A stretch of 64,000 nt of DNA from Streptomyces kanamyceticus (GCF_008704495.1 NZ_CP023699.1:930001-994000); one strand, 5' to 3'; positions 28,693-38,167 are shown, numbered from the stretch's first letter. The notes: a model not told the origin generated them from the sequence alone. Program-made: numbers and translations.

Positions 28693-29631
28693 TCAGAAGG
28701 CGGGCACTTCCGGACTCGCCGCGCCCGCTCCGCCGCTCCCGGGATCCGTATACCGCCCGCTTCGGGCGGCCGCGTCGACCAGTGCCCGCACCGGGGGCAG
28801 CCAAGGCCGTTCGCGAGGACCGGTCAGGACGAGCCGTCTGCTGTGGTGCGGGACGACCCGCACCAGCACGAGGTCATCGGGGACCAGCGGCCGTGAGACC
28901 TCCGGCAGGATCGAGACGCCGAGACCCGCCTGGACCATGCTGATGAGCGTGCCGAGGTCGCGTACGCGGTGGGCGAGGGAGTACGCCACGCCCGCGAGCC
29001 GGTGGATGACACGGATGTGCCGTTCGCAGCCGTTGGGCGAGAGGATCAGCGGGTCGTCGGCGAGGTCCCCCACACGCACGCACGGCTCGCCCGCCAAGGG
29101 GTGGTCGAGCGGCAGCAGGGCGAAGAAGGCGTCGACTCGCAGGAGAGTGCCCAACTCCCCCTCACCATCGGCGACTTGTGGTGGGTCGACCACGACCGCG
29201 GCATCGGCGGCACCGCCCGCGAGCCACACGTCGATCTCCTCGCCGCTGCCCTCGAACACCCGGACCCGGACGCCGGGCAGCCGCTCGGACCACTGGCTCA
29301 GCAGCGCGGGAAGGAGCCCCTGGCGGACCGTGGGCGTGGCCGCCAGGCGCACCGTGCCGCCCGTCGCCGCGTCGTGCCGGGCGGCCGCGTCACCGATCGC
29401 GTCGGTGGCCGCGAGCGCGGCGCGGGCGTGCGGCAGGACGGTGTCGCCAAGTGCCGTGGTGCGTACGGGCGTCGAGCGGATGACGAGCGGCGCGCCGAGG
29501 GCACGTTCCAGCGCGGCGAGGGCGTGCGAGACGGCGGACTGGCTCAGCCCGAGATCCGTCGCCGCCGCCCCGAAGCCGCCCGCGTCGACGACCGCGACGA
29601 AGGCGCGCAGCTGCGGCAGGTTCAGCGCCAC
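28693..29631 (-). CDS. LysR-family transcriptional regulator
   Basis: 312 aa. The N-terminal winged helix (MALNLPQLRAFVAVVDAGGF, then LSQSAVSHALAALERALG) is the LysR DNA-binding domain (residues 1-60). Residues 90-290 form the periplasmic-binding-like effector domain, with the usual LPLDHPLAG and QAGLGVSILPE elements. The gene is divergent from a tautomerase gene, the normal LysR arrangement, so it probably controls 29825-31350. The inverted repeat at 29712-29728 in the shared intergenic region is the likely operator. The effector cannot be predicted. A link to the neighbouring PKS is not supported by the sequence. Confidence 0.93.
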   Translation of the reverse strand: MALNLPQLRAFVAVVDAGGFGAAATDLGLSQSAVSHALAALERALGAPLVIRSTPVRTTALGDTVLPHARAALAATDAIGDAAARHDAATGGTVRLAATPTVRQGLLPALLSQWSERLPGVRVRVFEGSGEEIDVWLAGGAADAAVVVDPPQVADGEGELGTLLRVDAFFALLPLDHPLAGEPCVRVGDLADDPLILSPNGCERHIRVIHRLAGVAYSLAHRVRDLGTLISMVQAGLGVSILPEVSRPLVPDDLVLVRVVPHHSRRLVLTGPRERPWLPPVRALVDAAARSGRYTDPGSGGAGAASPEVPAF

Positions 29632-29711
29632 GTGTTCCTCTCCTCTTCACCGTCCGACGTCATGGAGCTCCCGTATGAGGCCTCCGCACGGCCCATGCCG
29701 TGAGCCCGTGT

Positions 29712-29728
29712 CATGAGCCCCTCTCATG
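29712..29728. promoter_or_regulatory. Inverted repeat CATGAG-N5-CTCATG, candidate LysR operator
   Basis: Perfect six-base arms around CCCCT, in the 193-base divergent region between the LysR gene (start 29631) and the tautomerase gene (start 29825). It resembles the dyad with an AT-bounded interior expected of LysR boxes. Binding is inferred from position only. Confidence 0.5.
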
Positions 29729-29824
29729 CCCCCATGAATGATCTTTGTTGGACCCATCTTCGCCGACCAGGAAGGGTGAAGGTCATCCACTCCCCCACCC
29801 CACACACACGGAAGGACCTCACCC

Positions 29825-30241
29825 ATGCCGTACATCCGCGTCACCCTCTCCGACCCCGGCCTGCCCGCCGCGCGGCGCACCGCGCTCGCAAAGGGCCTCA
29901 CGGAGCTGGCCGTCTCCGCGCTCGGCAAGGACGCCGCCCGCACCACGGTGCAGCTGCACGCGGTCCCCGGCGGGCAGTACTTCGTCGCGGGCCTGCCGGT
30001 CGGCGACGCCACCGGTGCGCACGTGGAGGTGAGCATCACCGCGGGCACCAACAGCGCGGAGGAGAAGGCCCGGTTCATCGCCGGGGCCTACGCCCTGCTC
30101 CACGAGACACTGGAGCTCCTGCCTCCGCTCACCGGGGTCGCCCTCCACGAACTCCACCCGGAGAGCTACGGCTACAACGGCATCACCCAACTCGACCACT
30201 ACCGCCGCGCGTCGCGGACCGCGGAGGCAAGGAGCAGCTGA
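29825..30241 (+). CDS. Tautomerase-superfamily protein
   Basis: 138 aa beginning MPYIRVTLSD. Met removal would expose Pro as residue 1, the general base of 4-oxalocrotonate tautomerase-type enzymes. It is longer than the 60-aa 4-OT subunit and has two beta-alpha-beta-like halves (residues 1-60 and 65-120, the second starting GAHVEVSITAGT), like the longer single-chain tautomerases. GGAAGGA precedes the ATG by about nine bases. The downstream methyltransferase-Nudix gene starts 3 bases after its stop, so the two are co-transcribed. Substrate unknown. Confidence 0.85.
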   Translation: MPYIRVTLSDPGLPAARRTALAKGLTELAVSALGKDAARTTVQLHAVPGGQYFVAGLPVGDATGAHVEVSITAGTNSAEEKARFIAGAYALLHETLELLPPLTGVALHELHPESYGYNGITQLDHYRRASRTAEARSS

Positions 30242-30243
30242 CC

Positions 30244-31350
30244 GTGGGATACACCTCGCAGGAAGAGTGGGACGCGCACTACCGGGACGGTTCGTCGTTC
30301 CGCCCGCTCGGCGACAGCGAGCGCGAGCTGCTCGCCGCGCACGTCCCCGCCCCGGACGGCGGTCTCGCCCTCGACGTCGGCTGCGGCCTCGGGGAGCTCG
30401 CCCGCCACCTCGCCTCGGTCGGCTACCGCACCGACGCGGTCGACTACGCCCCCGCCGCCGTCGCCGCCGCGAGCGCGGCCGACGGCGTCGGTGAACTCCC
30501 GGTGGAATTCCTGCGGTTCGACGTCGAGCGCGACGACCTCGCCGCTCTGCCGCACCCGGCGTACGACCTGATCACGTTCCGGCTCTCGCTCGCGTTCGTC
30601 GCCGACCGGACGCGGGTCCTGAACCGGCTGCGCGGGCAGCTCGGGCCCGGCGGCGCCCTGTGTGTGATCACGCCGGTCGCGGACGCCGTGCCGGAGGGCA
30701 GGCGGGACATCGCTCTCGACGAGGACGAGATCGACGTGCTGTGCGCGGGCTGGGGCAAGGTCCAGCGGTACGACGCGGAGGGGCTCGCCTTCCTGGTGCT
30801 GCGCGACCCCGCCCCCGCCCGGGTCGCCTTCCGCGGCAAGGGACGGCCGCGGCCGCACGCGCTCACGGGCGCCGGAGTCGTGGTCACCGACGCGGCGGGG
30901 CGGGTGCTGCTCGGCCTGTCCGTCGACGGTGCGTGGGAGCTGCCCGGCGGCAAGAACGAGCCCGGGGAGGCGTTCACCGCGGCGGCGGTGCGGGAGCTCG
31001 CGGAGGAGACGGGACTGCGGGCCGGGGCCGACGACGCACGGCTGCTCGCCGTCCTCATGGACGCCGTGGACGACATGCCCCGGGTGACCGCCGCCGTCCG
31101 CGTCACCGCGCACACCGGCGAACCGCGGGTGACGGAGCCGGAGCTGATCCGGCGCTGGGAGTGGCACGAGGTGCGCGATCTCCCCGCGCTCGCCCAGGCC
31201 CTGTTCACCCCGAGCGCCCATGTCATCGACACGGTCTGGCCGGGGCTGCTGCCCGGCCTCCCGCCCGTCCACCGGCACCTCGTGGTCGAGCACACGGACC
31301 GACGGACGGACGGGGAGCGGCACACGTGTGCCGTCAGGAATCGACCTTGA
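30244..31350 (+). CDS. Class I SAM methyltransferase fused to a Nudix hydrolase
   Basis: 368 aa from the GTG at 30244, which has AAGGAG nine bases upstream, inside the end of the tautomerase gene. Residues 1-190 are a class I methyltransferase: LDVGCGLGELARHL is motif I, with VDYAPAAV after it. Residues 200-345 are a Nudix domain with a complete box: GKNEPGE, then seven residues, then RELAEETGL. The two activities, methyl transfer and cleavage of a nucleoside-diphosphate-linked compound, sit in one chain. Which substrate joins them is unknown; repair or clean-up of a modified nucleotide is one possibility. The 3' end overlaps the convergent O-methyltransferase gene by 17 bases. Confidence 0.87.
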   Translation: MGYTSQEEWDAHYRDGSSFRPLGDSERELLAAHVPAPDGGLALDVGCGLGELARHLASVGYRTDAVDYAPAAVAAASAADGVGELPVEFLRFDVERDDLAALPHPAYDLITFRLSLAFVADRTRVLNRLRGQLGPGGALCVITPVADAVPEGRRDIALDEDEIDVLCAGWGKVQRYDAEGLAFLVLRDPAPARVAFRGKGRPRPHALTGAGVVVTDAAGRVLLGLSVDGAWELPGGKNEPGEAFTAAAVRELAEETGLRAGADDARLLAVLMDAVDDMPRVTAAVRVTAHTGEPRVTEPELIRRWEWHEVRDLPALAQALFTPSAHVIDTVWPGLLPGLPPVHRHLVVEHTDRRTDGERHTCAVRNRP

Positions 31351-32380
31351 CCGCCTCGACGACACACATCGGACCCGCCGTCTCCACGATCCCGGTGAGC
31401 CGGAATCCGGCGCCCGCGAGCAGGGCCCGCCAGTCCTCCTGGGTGCGTTCCCTGCCGTCGAGCATGCCCATCATGGTCAGGTCCAGCATCGTCGCGATCT
31501 CGGGCGCTGGGCCCTTGCCGAGGACGGTCTCGACGAGGTGGAGCCGCGCACCGGGGGCGGCGGCCTCGTGGACGCGTTCCAGGATGCGGGTGCTCTGCTT
31601 GTCGTTCCAGTCGTGGAGGATGAAGCAGGCGAGATACGCGTCGGCCCCCTGCGGAACGGCCTGGAAGAAGTCGCCGCCGCTGGTGTCGATCCGGTCGGCG
31701 AGGCCCTGCGCCGCAAGGGTCGCGGGCGCGGCCGTCACGACGTGCGGCAGGTCGAAGACGGTGCCCCGCAGCCGGGGGTGACGCCGCGCGAGGGAGGCGA
31801 TGGCCGTGCCGTCGGCGCCCCCGATGTCGACGAGGTGCTCGACGTCGCCCAGGTCGATGGCGTCGAGGGCGTCCTGCCTGATGGCGCGCATCATGTTGCC
31901 CATCGCGGAGGTGAATCCCGCGACGCGGTCCGCGTCCTCGCCGAGCCAGTCGAAGAAGGGCTTGCCCAGCTCCCGTTCGGCGGCCGGGACCCCGTCGTGC
32001 AGCGTGGACCACAGCTGGGCGAAGGGCCGGTAGTGGGTCTCCATCCACATGAGGGCGATGTCGCGCACGGATTCGTCGGTGTCACCGCACAGCGTGTGGC
32101 CGAGCGGGCCGAGGGCCACCGTGTCCTGGTCCTCGTCGTAGGTGAAGACCTGTTCGACGGAGAGGGTGCGCAGGAGCCTGCGCAGCAGGTCGGGCCGCAT
32201 GCCGGTGGCCTCGGCCACCTCGGGGACCTGGCGTGCTCCGTCGCGCAGCTCGTCGGCGATGCCCGCGCGGGCGGCGACGTAGAGGGCCTGGGAGATCTGG
32301 AACCCGCCGAGCAGGCGGAGTATGGCGACGGCCGGGGTGCGGGTGGTGGTGGCGGGGCCGGGTGCGCTGGTCGCAGTCAT
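31334..32380 (-). CDS. SAM-dependent O-methyltransferase (dimerisation domain plus Methyltransf_2)
   Basis: 348 aa from the ATG at 32380; a TTG seven codons upstream is less likely. Residues 15-95 are the winged-helix dimerisation domain (ILRLLGGFQISQALYVAARAGIADEL), and 150-345 the catalytic domain with motif I LVDIGGADGTAIASLA. ACFILHDWNDKQST contains the His-Asp pair typical of the catalytic His in this family. Such enzymes methylate hydroxyls on aromatic or polyketide natural products. It lies 4 kb beyond the PKS, on the same strand but not in its operon, so a role in that pathway is only a possibility. Confidence 0.9.
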   Translation of the reverse strand: MTATSAPGPATTTRTPAVAILRLLGGFQISQALYVAARAGIADELRDGARQVPEVAEATGMRPDLLRRLLRTLSVEQVFTYDEDQDTVALGPLGHTLCGDTDESVRDIALMWMETHYRPFAQLWSTLHDGVPAAERELGKPFFDWLGEDADRVAGFTSAMGNMMRAIRQDALDAIDLGDVEHLVDIGGADGTAIASLARRHPRLRGTVFDLPHVVTAAPATLAAQGLADRIDTSGGDFFQAVPQGADAYLACFILHDWNDKQSTRILERVHEAAAPGARLHLVETVLGKGPAPEIATMLDLTMMGMLDGRERTQEDWRALLAGAGFRLTGIVETAGPMCVVEAVKVDS

Positions 32381-32580
32381 GATCGCATCCGTACCCCGCA
32401 AAGCGGTTCAAACCCCACTCGCGGAATTCCAGCCTCCGCCCGCGCCCTCCTTTGGCGTGAACCATCCGGAGTCCTCGCGAAGGTCCTCGCCCAGTCGCGT
32501 GAACCGCCCGGAGAACCGCCCGGAGAGGGGACGCGACGCGAACCCCTCTCCGGAAAGGCCGGGCCTGACCCGCGCGGCCG

Positions 32581-33801
32581 TCAGACGCGCGCGCCCGCCA
32601 CCGGCGTCGCGGTGCGCGTGCGGTGCGCGAGGCTCGCCTTCCGCGTCGCGACGTCGACCGTGTACGCCTCCACGGTCATCGCCCGGTCCGACACCTTGAG
32701 CAGCATGAAGCCGTGGTCGGAGAAGTTCTGCCAGGTCGAGGGGTGATTGAAGTGGGCCTTGCCGTCGCCGGACTTGGCCGCGGCGCCGCAGACGATCTGC
32801 CGGGTGCCGCCGGTGCGCGCGGTGGGCTCCAGGAGCTGCAGCGTGTGGTCGTGCCCGGACAGGATCGCGTCGGCGCGCCCGCACACCACCTCCTCGTACA
32901 GCTCCTTGAGGTGGATGCCGCTGGTGTAGTTGCCGATCACGAAACCGTCGTACGAACCGGCGCTGCCGTGCTTGCCGTTGTTCAGGTACGGGTGGTGGCC
33001 CAGGACGATCTTCCAGCGGGCCCGCGACGCCTTGAGCGCGCCGTCGAGCCAGGCGCGCTGGTCGCGCATGTACGGACCGTTCCAGTAGTAGTGCGGGTCG
33101 GTCTGCATGACGTACGAGGTGACGGGATTGGTGTCGAGCGCGAAGAACTCCACCAGCGGGTCGCTCTGCGCTCCGTCGGCGGCGGGCAGCGCCACGTTGT
33201 AGTAGCGGCTCGGCATGTACCAGCGCCGCGAGCTCCTGGCGTACGAGACCTCGCGGTCGCCGCGCGAGGGGTCGCCGCCGCTGCCGGGGATGAGGCCCGA
33301 GCAGTCGTGGTTGCCGAGGACCATCAGCCAGGGCATGTCCAGGCCGGAGTTGGGGTCCTCGAACTTGCTGCGGAACTCCGAGTCGTGGTCGGACTCGGGA
33401 CCGTTCTCGTAGATGTTGTCGCCGAGACCCACGGCGAGGCTGACGCCCTGCGCTTCGCACACCTCGCGCGCGGCGGCGGCGACCGCGTGCTGGGACTCCT
33501 CGCCGGTCCCGGCGTCGCCGGTGAGCAGGACCGCGTACTCCCCCGCACGGTTCGGTCCTGTCGGCAGTGGGAACTTCCCCGGCTCCTGCGCGCGGGCGGC
33601 CGCGGCCGCCCGCGTCTGTCCCGGCAGCACCGCGAGGGCCGCCGCCCCCGCCACCACACCGCCGAGCACGGAGCGCCGGCGCAGCGCCCGCATCTCCCTG
33701 ACCCGCTGCCCCACGGAACCTTCCCCCAGGGAGGGGTCCCGCCGCAGCCACTCGTCCTCGGTCATGTCCGCGCTCGGCGGTATCAACTCGTCATCGCACA
33801 T
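32581..33801 (-). CDS. Tat-exported calcineurin-like metallophosphoesterase (acid phosphatase type)
   Basis: 406 aa. A twin-arginine signal (LRRRSVLGGVVAGAAALA, about residues 39-57) predicts Tat export of a folded metalloprotein. The dimetal site motifs occur in order: GDAGTG, GDNIYENG, GNHD, GHHP and GHDH. The spacing matches purple-acid-phosphatase-like enzymes without the fibronectin domain. Expected action is phosphomonoester hydrolysis outside the membrane. A cytoplasmic N-terminal extension of about 35 residues precedes the signal. The start codon is not certain because the ribosome site is weak (GAGAG). Confidence 0.9.
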   Translation of the reverse strand: MCDDELIPPSADMTEDEWLRRDPSLGEGSVGQRVREMRALRRRSVLGGVVAGAAALAVLPGQTRAAAAARAQEPGKFPLPTGPNRAGEYAVLLTGDAGTGEESQHAVAAAAREVCEAQGVSLAVGLGDNIYENGPESDHDSEFRSKFEDPNSGLDMPWLMVLGNHDCSGLIPGSGGDPSRGDREVSYARSSRRWYMPSRYYNVALPAADGAQSDPLVEFFALDTNPVTSYVMQTDPHYYWNGPYMRDQRAWLDGALKASRARWKIVLGHHPYLNNGKHGSAGSYDGFVIGNYTSGIHLKELYEEVVCGRADAILSGHDHTLQLLEPTARTGGTRQIVCGAAAKSGDGKAHFNHPSTWQNFSDHGFMLLKVSDRAMTVEAYTVDVATRKASLAHRTRTATPVAGARV

Positions 33802-33956
33802 GGGAGGTTTCTCTCACGGGAGAGTGTGCCGTTGGTGGGGAACCAATGAACTCCTGGTGGACGTCCGGGGGCTTCGCGATCTTGTGAAACGGCCCGCACC
33901 GGGGGCGGGGTTACCGCCGGTACCGGTACGGGCCGTTTTCTCCTCGCGTTTCCCCC

Positions 33957-35843
33957 TCAGGCCGCCTCGACGACCTCCGTGCCCTTGGCGAACTGCGTCC
34001 GGTACAGCTCCGCGTAGCGCCCGCCGAGGTCGAGGAGTTCCTCGTGCGTGCCGCGTTCCACGATGCGTCCGGCCTCGACGACCAGGATCTGGTCGGCGGA
34101 CCTGATCGTGGAGAGGCGGTGGGCGATCACCACGGCGGTGCGGCCCGCGAGGGCCTCGCCGAGGGCTTCCTGGACGGCGGCCTCCGAGGTGTTGTCCAGG
34201 TGGGCGGTCGCCTCGTCGAGGATGACGACCCGCTGGCGGGCGAGGAGGAGGCGGGCGATGGTCATGCGCTGGCGTTCGCCGCCGGAGAGCCGGTAGCCGC
34301 GCTCGCCGACCACCGTGTCGAGGCCGTCGGGCAGGGAGCTCACCAGGTCTTCGAGCCGGGCCCTGCGCAGCACGTCCCACAGGTCGTCCTCGGTGGCTTC
34401 GGGCCTGGCGAGAAGCAGGTTGGCGCGGACGGACTCGTGGAAGAGGTGGCCGTCCTGGGTGACCATCCCGAGCGTGGCCCGCATCGATTCGGCCGACAGG
34501 TCGCGGACGTCGACGCCGCCGATGCGTACGACTCCGGAGTCCGCGTCGTACAGCCGGGGAAGCAGTTGCGCGATGGTCGACTTTCCCGCCCCCGACGAGC
34601 CGACGAGCGCGACGGTCTGTCCCGGCTCGGCGCGGAACGACAGGCCGTGGAGCACTTCCTCGCCGCCGCGGGTGTCGAGCGAGGCGACCTCTTCGAGGGA
34701 GGCGAGGGAGACCTTGTCGGCGGACGGGTAGCCGAAGCTGACGTTCTCGAACTCGACGGCGGCCGGGCCTTCGGGCACCGGTACGGCGTCGGCCTTCTCC
34801 TCGATGAGCGGCTTCAGGTCGAGCACCTCGAAGACCCGCTCGAAGCTGACGAGGGCGCTCATGACCTCGACCCGTGCGCCCGCCAGGGAGGTCAGCGGCG
34901 CGTAGAGACGGGTGAGCAGCAGCGCGAGGGAGACCACGGCGCCCGCTTCCAGCGTGCCCTCCAGGGCGAAGTAGCCGCCCAGGCCGTAGACGAGGGCGAG
35001 CGCCAGGGCGGAGACGAGGGTGAGCGCGGTGATGAACGTGGACTGTGCCATGGCGGTGCGGACGCCGATGTCGCGCACCCGGTGGGCCCGCGCGGCGAAC
35101 TCCGCGGACTCGTCGCCCGGCCTGCCGAAGAGCTTGATGAGGGTGGCGCCCGGCGCGGAGAACCGCTCGGTCATCCGGGTGCCCATCGCGGCGTTGTGGG
35201 CCGCGGCCTCACGCTGCAGCCGGGCCATCCGGGAGCCCATGCGGCGCGCGGGCACGATGAAGACGGGCAGGAGCAGCAGCGCGAGCAGCGTGATCTGCCA
35301 CGACAGGGTGAGCATGACGGCCAGCGTGAGGACGAGCGTCACGATGTTGCCCACCACTCCGGAGAGCGTGTTGCTGAAGGCCCGCTGCGCGCCGATCACG
35401 TCGTTGTTGAGGCGACTGACGAGCGCGCCGGTGCGGGTGCGGGTGAAGAAGGCGACGGGCATGCGCTGCACGTGGTCGAAGACGGCGGTCCGCAGATCGA
35501 GGATGAGGGCCTCGCCGAGGTTCGACGACAGCCAGCGGGCGAGCAGCCCGATCCCCGCCTCGGCGAGCGCGATGACGGCGATGAGCAGGGCGTAGCGCAC
35601 CACGGTCCCGGACTCGGCGCCGGTGACGATGGCGTTGACGACGTTCCCCGCGAGTACGGGGGTCGCCACGGCGAGCAGCGCGGTGACGACGCTCAGCAGC
35701 ACGAACTGCCAGATGCGCCGCCGGTGGGGCCGCGCGAAGGCGCCGATGCGGCGCAGCGTGGCACGGGCGAAGGGGCGGCGGTCGTCCGGCTGGGCGTTCA
35801 TGACGCTGTGCAGCTGGGTCCAGGCGGTGGTTTCCATGCTCAT
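33957..35843 (-). CDS. ABC transporter, fused permease and ATPase (exporter type)
   Basis: 628 aa half-transporter. The N-terminal 320 residues hold six hydrophobic segments (e.g. IWQFVLLSVVTALLAVATPVLAG), and residues 365-610 are the nucleotide-binding domain: Walker A GSSGAGKST, signature LSGGERQR, Walker B VVILDEATAHLD and H-loop IAHRLST. Type IV exporter fold, acting as a homodimer or with an unlinked partner; lipid or drug efflux is typical. No partner half-transporter is adjacent. An in-frame ATG two codons downstream is an alternative start. Confidence 0.93.
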   Translation of the reverse strand: MSMETTAWTQLHSVMNAQPDDRRPFARATLRRIGAFARPHRRRIWQFVLLSVVTALLAVATPVLAGNVVNAIVTGAESGTVVRYALLIAVIALAEAGIGLLARWLSSNLGEALILDLRTAVFDHVQRMPVAFFTRTRTGALVSRLNNDVIGAQRAFSNTLSGVVGNIVTLVLTLAVMLTLSWQITLLALLLLPVFIVPARRMGSRMARLQREAAAHNAAMGTRMTERFSAPGATLIKLFGRPGDESAEFAARAHRVRDIGVRTAMAQSTFITALTLVSALALALVYGLGGYFALEGTLEAGAVVSLALLLTRLYAPLTSLAGARVEVMSALVSFERVFEVLDLKPLIEEKADAVPVPEGPAAVEFENVSFGYPSADKVSLASLEEVASLDTRGGEEVLHGLSFRAEPGQTVALVGSSGAGKSTIAQLLPRLYDADSGVVRIGGVDVRDLSAESMRATLGMVTQDGHLFHESVRANLLLARPEATEDDLWDVLRRARLEDLVSSLPDGLDTVVGERGYRLSGGERQRMTIARLLLARQRVVILDEATAHLDNTSEAAVQEALGEALAGRTAVVIAHRLSTIRSADQILVVEAGRIVERGTHEELLDLGGRYAELYRTQFAKGTEVVEAA

Positions 35844-35951
35844 GCGGGGAACGTTAGGACCTCAATCAAACTTGAGGTCAACACCTTTCCCGAACGGGGG
35901 ACGGGGCGGCTGCCGCCGGATCCCGACGGTCCGCCCCTCCGAGCCCCTCGG

Positions 35952-36809
35952 TCAACCGAGTTCGAGCGTGGTGACGCCGAAGACCCGATCCTCGGCGAAG
36001 TCCCTGACCGGGCCCGTATACATGCGGGCCGTGTCGAACGTCGGCTTCATGCCGCGCGCCTCGGCGAGGGCGACGGCCGCCGGGTTGCTCTCGGGCACGT
36101 CCATCGCGACGGGCGCGCCGTCCGCCTCCGCCACCAGCGCGTCCAGGAGCGCCTCGGCGTCCTCGCGGGTGTCCGCGAACAGCGGCCCGACGCGCCGTGC
36201 GTCGCGGCCCGGGCGGAGCACGCCGTACCCGGTCAGGCGCCCGTCGACGATGCGGGCGAGCGCGCGGTGCCCCGGCGCGGCGAGCCAGGACTCCAGGAAG
36301 CGCGGCCGGTCGGCGGGCAGGCAGGCGCTGTCGTACGCCATGAGGGCCCGCAGCCCCGCGGCCTCGACGGGTCGTACGTGCCGGTCGGGCACGTCGACGG
36401 CGGGCAGCGGGCCGACGTAGCGCAGGGTGCCGTGCCGCCGCTCGAAGCCGGAGCGGCGGTAGGTGTCCTGCTGGTCCGGTACGCCGTCCAGGCCCACGGT
36501 CCGCCCGCCCGCGTGCGCGATCCCGGCCTGCCAGGTGGCCAGGCCGTGGCCACGGCCGCGCAGGTCGGGCCTGACGAGGTAGAAGCCCAGAAAGGCGTAC
36601 CGCTCCCCGTAGTTGACCACCGAGACCGCGGAGACCGGCGCACCGTCGACGCGCCCCACGAAGAACCCCTCGGGGTCCTGCGCGAAGAACGAAGGGGCGT
36701 CGGCAAGACCCGGGTTCCAGCCCTCGTCCGCCGCCCATCCCGTCACCACACGCCAGTCGTCGAGCGTCGCCCGTGAGACCACGAGCCGCCCGTGGGCCGA
36801 ATCCGTCAT
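35952..36809 (-). CDS. GNAT-family N-acetyltransferase (two tandem GNAT folds)
   Basis: 285 aa from the ATG at 36809, preceded by AGAAGGG. The N-terminal GNAT domain contains the acetyl-CoA loop VRPDLRGRGHGLATWQAGI (residues 77-95). The C-terminal half, ending FAEDRVFGVTTLELG, is the second degenerate GNAT domain common in this actinobacterial subgroup. Substrate unknown. The gene stands alone between the ABC exporter and the MFS gene. Confidence 0.88.
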   Translation of the reverse strand: MTDSAHGRLVVSRATLDDWRVVTGWAADEGWNPGLADAPSFFAQDPEGFFVGRVDGAPVSAVSVVNYGERYAFLGFYLVRPDLRGRGHGLATWQAGIAHAGGRTVGLDGVPDQQDTYRRSGFERRHGTLRYVGPLPAVDVPDRHVRPVEAAGLRALMAYDSACLPADRPRFLESWLAAPGHRALARIVDGRLTGYGVLRPGRDARRVGPLFADTREDAEALLDALVAEADGAPVAMDVPESNPAAVALAEARGMKPTFDTARMYTGPVRDFAEDRVFGVTTLELG

Positions 36810-36880
36810 CGCTGCACCCTTCTGATCCGACACGGTGCGCCGTGAAGAACCGCACCGGGTGCATCCTGCCCGAGCCGAGG

Positions 36881-38167
36881 TCAGCCGATGCCCGCCACAT
36901 GACGGTCGCGTGCCGCGCCCAGACCGGCCACGACCTGCGGCACGAGCAGGACGCACAGCAGCACGAGCGGCACCGTCCAGCTGTGCGAGGCGTCGTGGAC
37001 CGCGCCCAGGACGGTGGGCCCGGTCGCCGCCAGGATGTAGCCGAAGCACTGGGACATGCTGGACAGCTGTGCCGCGTGCCGCGCGTCGGGCGCGCGTTGC
37101 ACGATGAACAGGAGCGCCAGGCTGATGGCCGCGCCCTGGCCGAGGCCGAGCAGGATCATCCAGAGGTAGGCGCCGCCGACCGGCGCGGCGAGCAGCCCCG
37201 CGAAGCCGAGCGCGCAGAGCACCGCACCGAGTACGGCGAGGGTGCCCGAGCGCAGCCGCCGGCCGACGACGACCGGGGCGAGGAAGGACCCCACGATGCC
37301 GAGCAGCGACGAGAAGGAGAGCATCCAGCCCGCGTCGCCCGCGCTCATCCCCGCGTCCTGGAACACGGTCGGCAACCAGGCGGCCGCCGCGTAGTAGTTG
37401 AGGGACTGGAGTCCCATGTACGCGGTGACCTGCCAGGCCAGCGGGGAGCGCCACAGACCGCGTACGGGATGTGCCGCCTGTCGCGCCGCCGCCGCGCTCA
37501 CCCGCGTGCGCGAGCGGATCTGCGGCAGCCAGACGAGCAGCGCGATCGCCGCGAGCGCGCCCCAACAGGCGAGCGTGGTGCGCCAGTTCATGCCGCTCGC
37601 CTGCTGCACGGGCAGCGTGACACCGGCCGCGAGCGCGGCGCCGCCGAACAGCGACATGGAGTACAGGCCCGTCATCAGACCCGCCTTCGCGGGGAAGTCG
37701 CGCTTGATCAGGCCCGGCAGCAGAACGTTGGCGACGGCGATGCCCGCGCCGATGACGACCGTGCCCGCGAAGAGCGCGAATACCGAGTCCAGCAGGCGCA
37801 GGGCCGTGCCCGCGCAGATCAGCGCCATGGTGCCGAGCAGCGAACGCTCCATGCCGAAGCGGCGGCCGAGGCGCGGCGCGACGGGCGCGAGCAGCCCGAA
37901 GCAGAGCAGCGGCAGTGCGGTGAGCAGGCTGGTGGCGGCGGCCGACATGCCGCTGTCGTCGCGGATGGTGTCGGCGAGCGGCGAGACGGCGACGAGGGCG
38001 GGGCGCAGGTTGAGCGCGAGCAGGACGACGCCGACGGCGAGGTAGAGGGCGCGGCGCCCGGTCGGCAGGGTCCGGGTGGAGCCGGAGCCGTCGGCGGCCA
38101 CCGCCGTGTCGGCGGGTACGTCCGTGTCGGGCCGTGCCCGCACGACGGCGTGGGTGTCCTCAGACAT
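36881..38167 (-). CDS. MFS transporter, CynX/NimT-like
   Basis: 428 aa with about twelve hydrophobic segments, starting after a 35-residue cytoplasmic N-terminus (GRRALYLAVGVVLLALNLRPALV...). The NLRPALVAVSPL opening and LGRRFGMERSLL loop are typical of the CynX/NimT (cyanate/2-nitroimidazole) branch of MFS. Its ATG overlaps the stop of the GntR regulator (ATGTCTGA), so the two are translationally coupled. The transporter should therefore be under the control of the operator at 38945-38967. Substrate unknown. Confidence 0.92.
   Translation of the reverse strand: MSEDTHAVVRARPDTDVPADTAVAADGSGSTRTLPTGRRALYLAVGVVLLALNLRPALVAVSPLADTIRDDSGMSAAATSLLTALPLLCFGLLAPVAPRLGRRFGMERSLLGTMALICAGTALRLLDSVFALFAGTVVIGAGIAVANVLLPGLIKRDFPAKAGLMTGLYSMSLFGGAALAAGVTLPVQQASGMNWRTTLACWGALAAIALLVWLPQIRSRTRVSAAAARQAAHPVRGLWRSPLAWQVTAYMGLQSLNYYAAAAWLPTVFQDAGMSAGDAGWMLSFSSLLGIVGSFLAPVVVGRRLRSGTLAVLGAVLCALGFAGLLAAPVGGAYLWMILLGLGQGAAISLALLFIVQRAPDARHAAQLSSMSQCFGYILAATGPTVLGAVHDASHSWTVPLVLLCVLLVPQVVAGLGAARDRHVAGIG

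Noticed and set aside
31334..32380. O-methyltransferase as a tailoring enzyme of the PKS cluster.
   Set aside because: It is separated by a LysR/tautomerase unit and a 1-kb gene-free border, with no shared operon or regulator; possible but unsupported.
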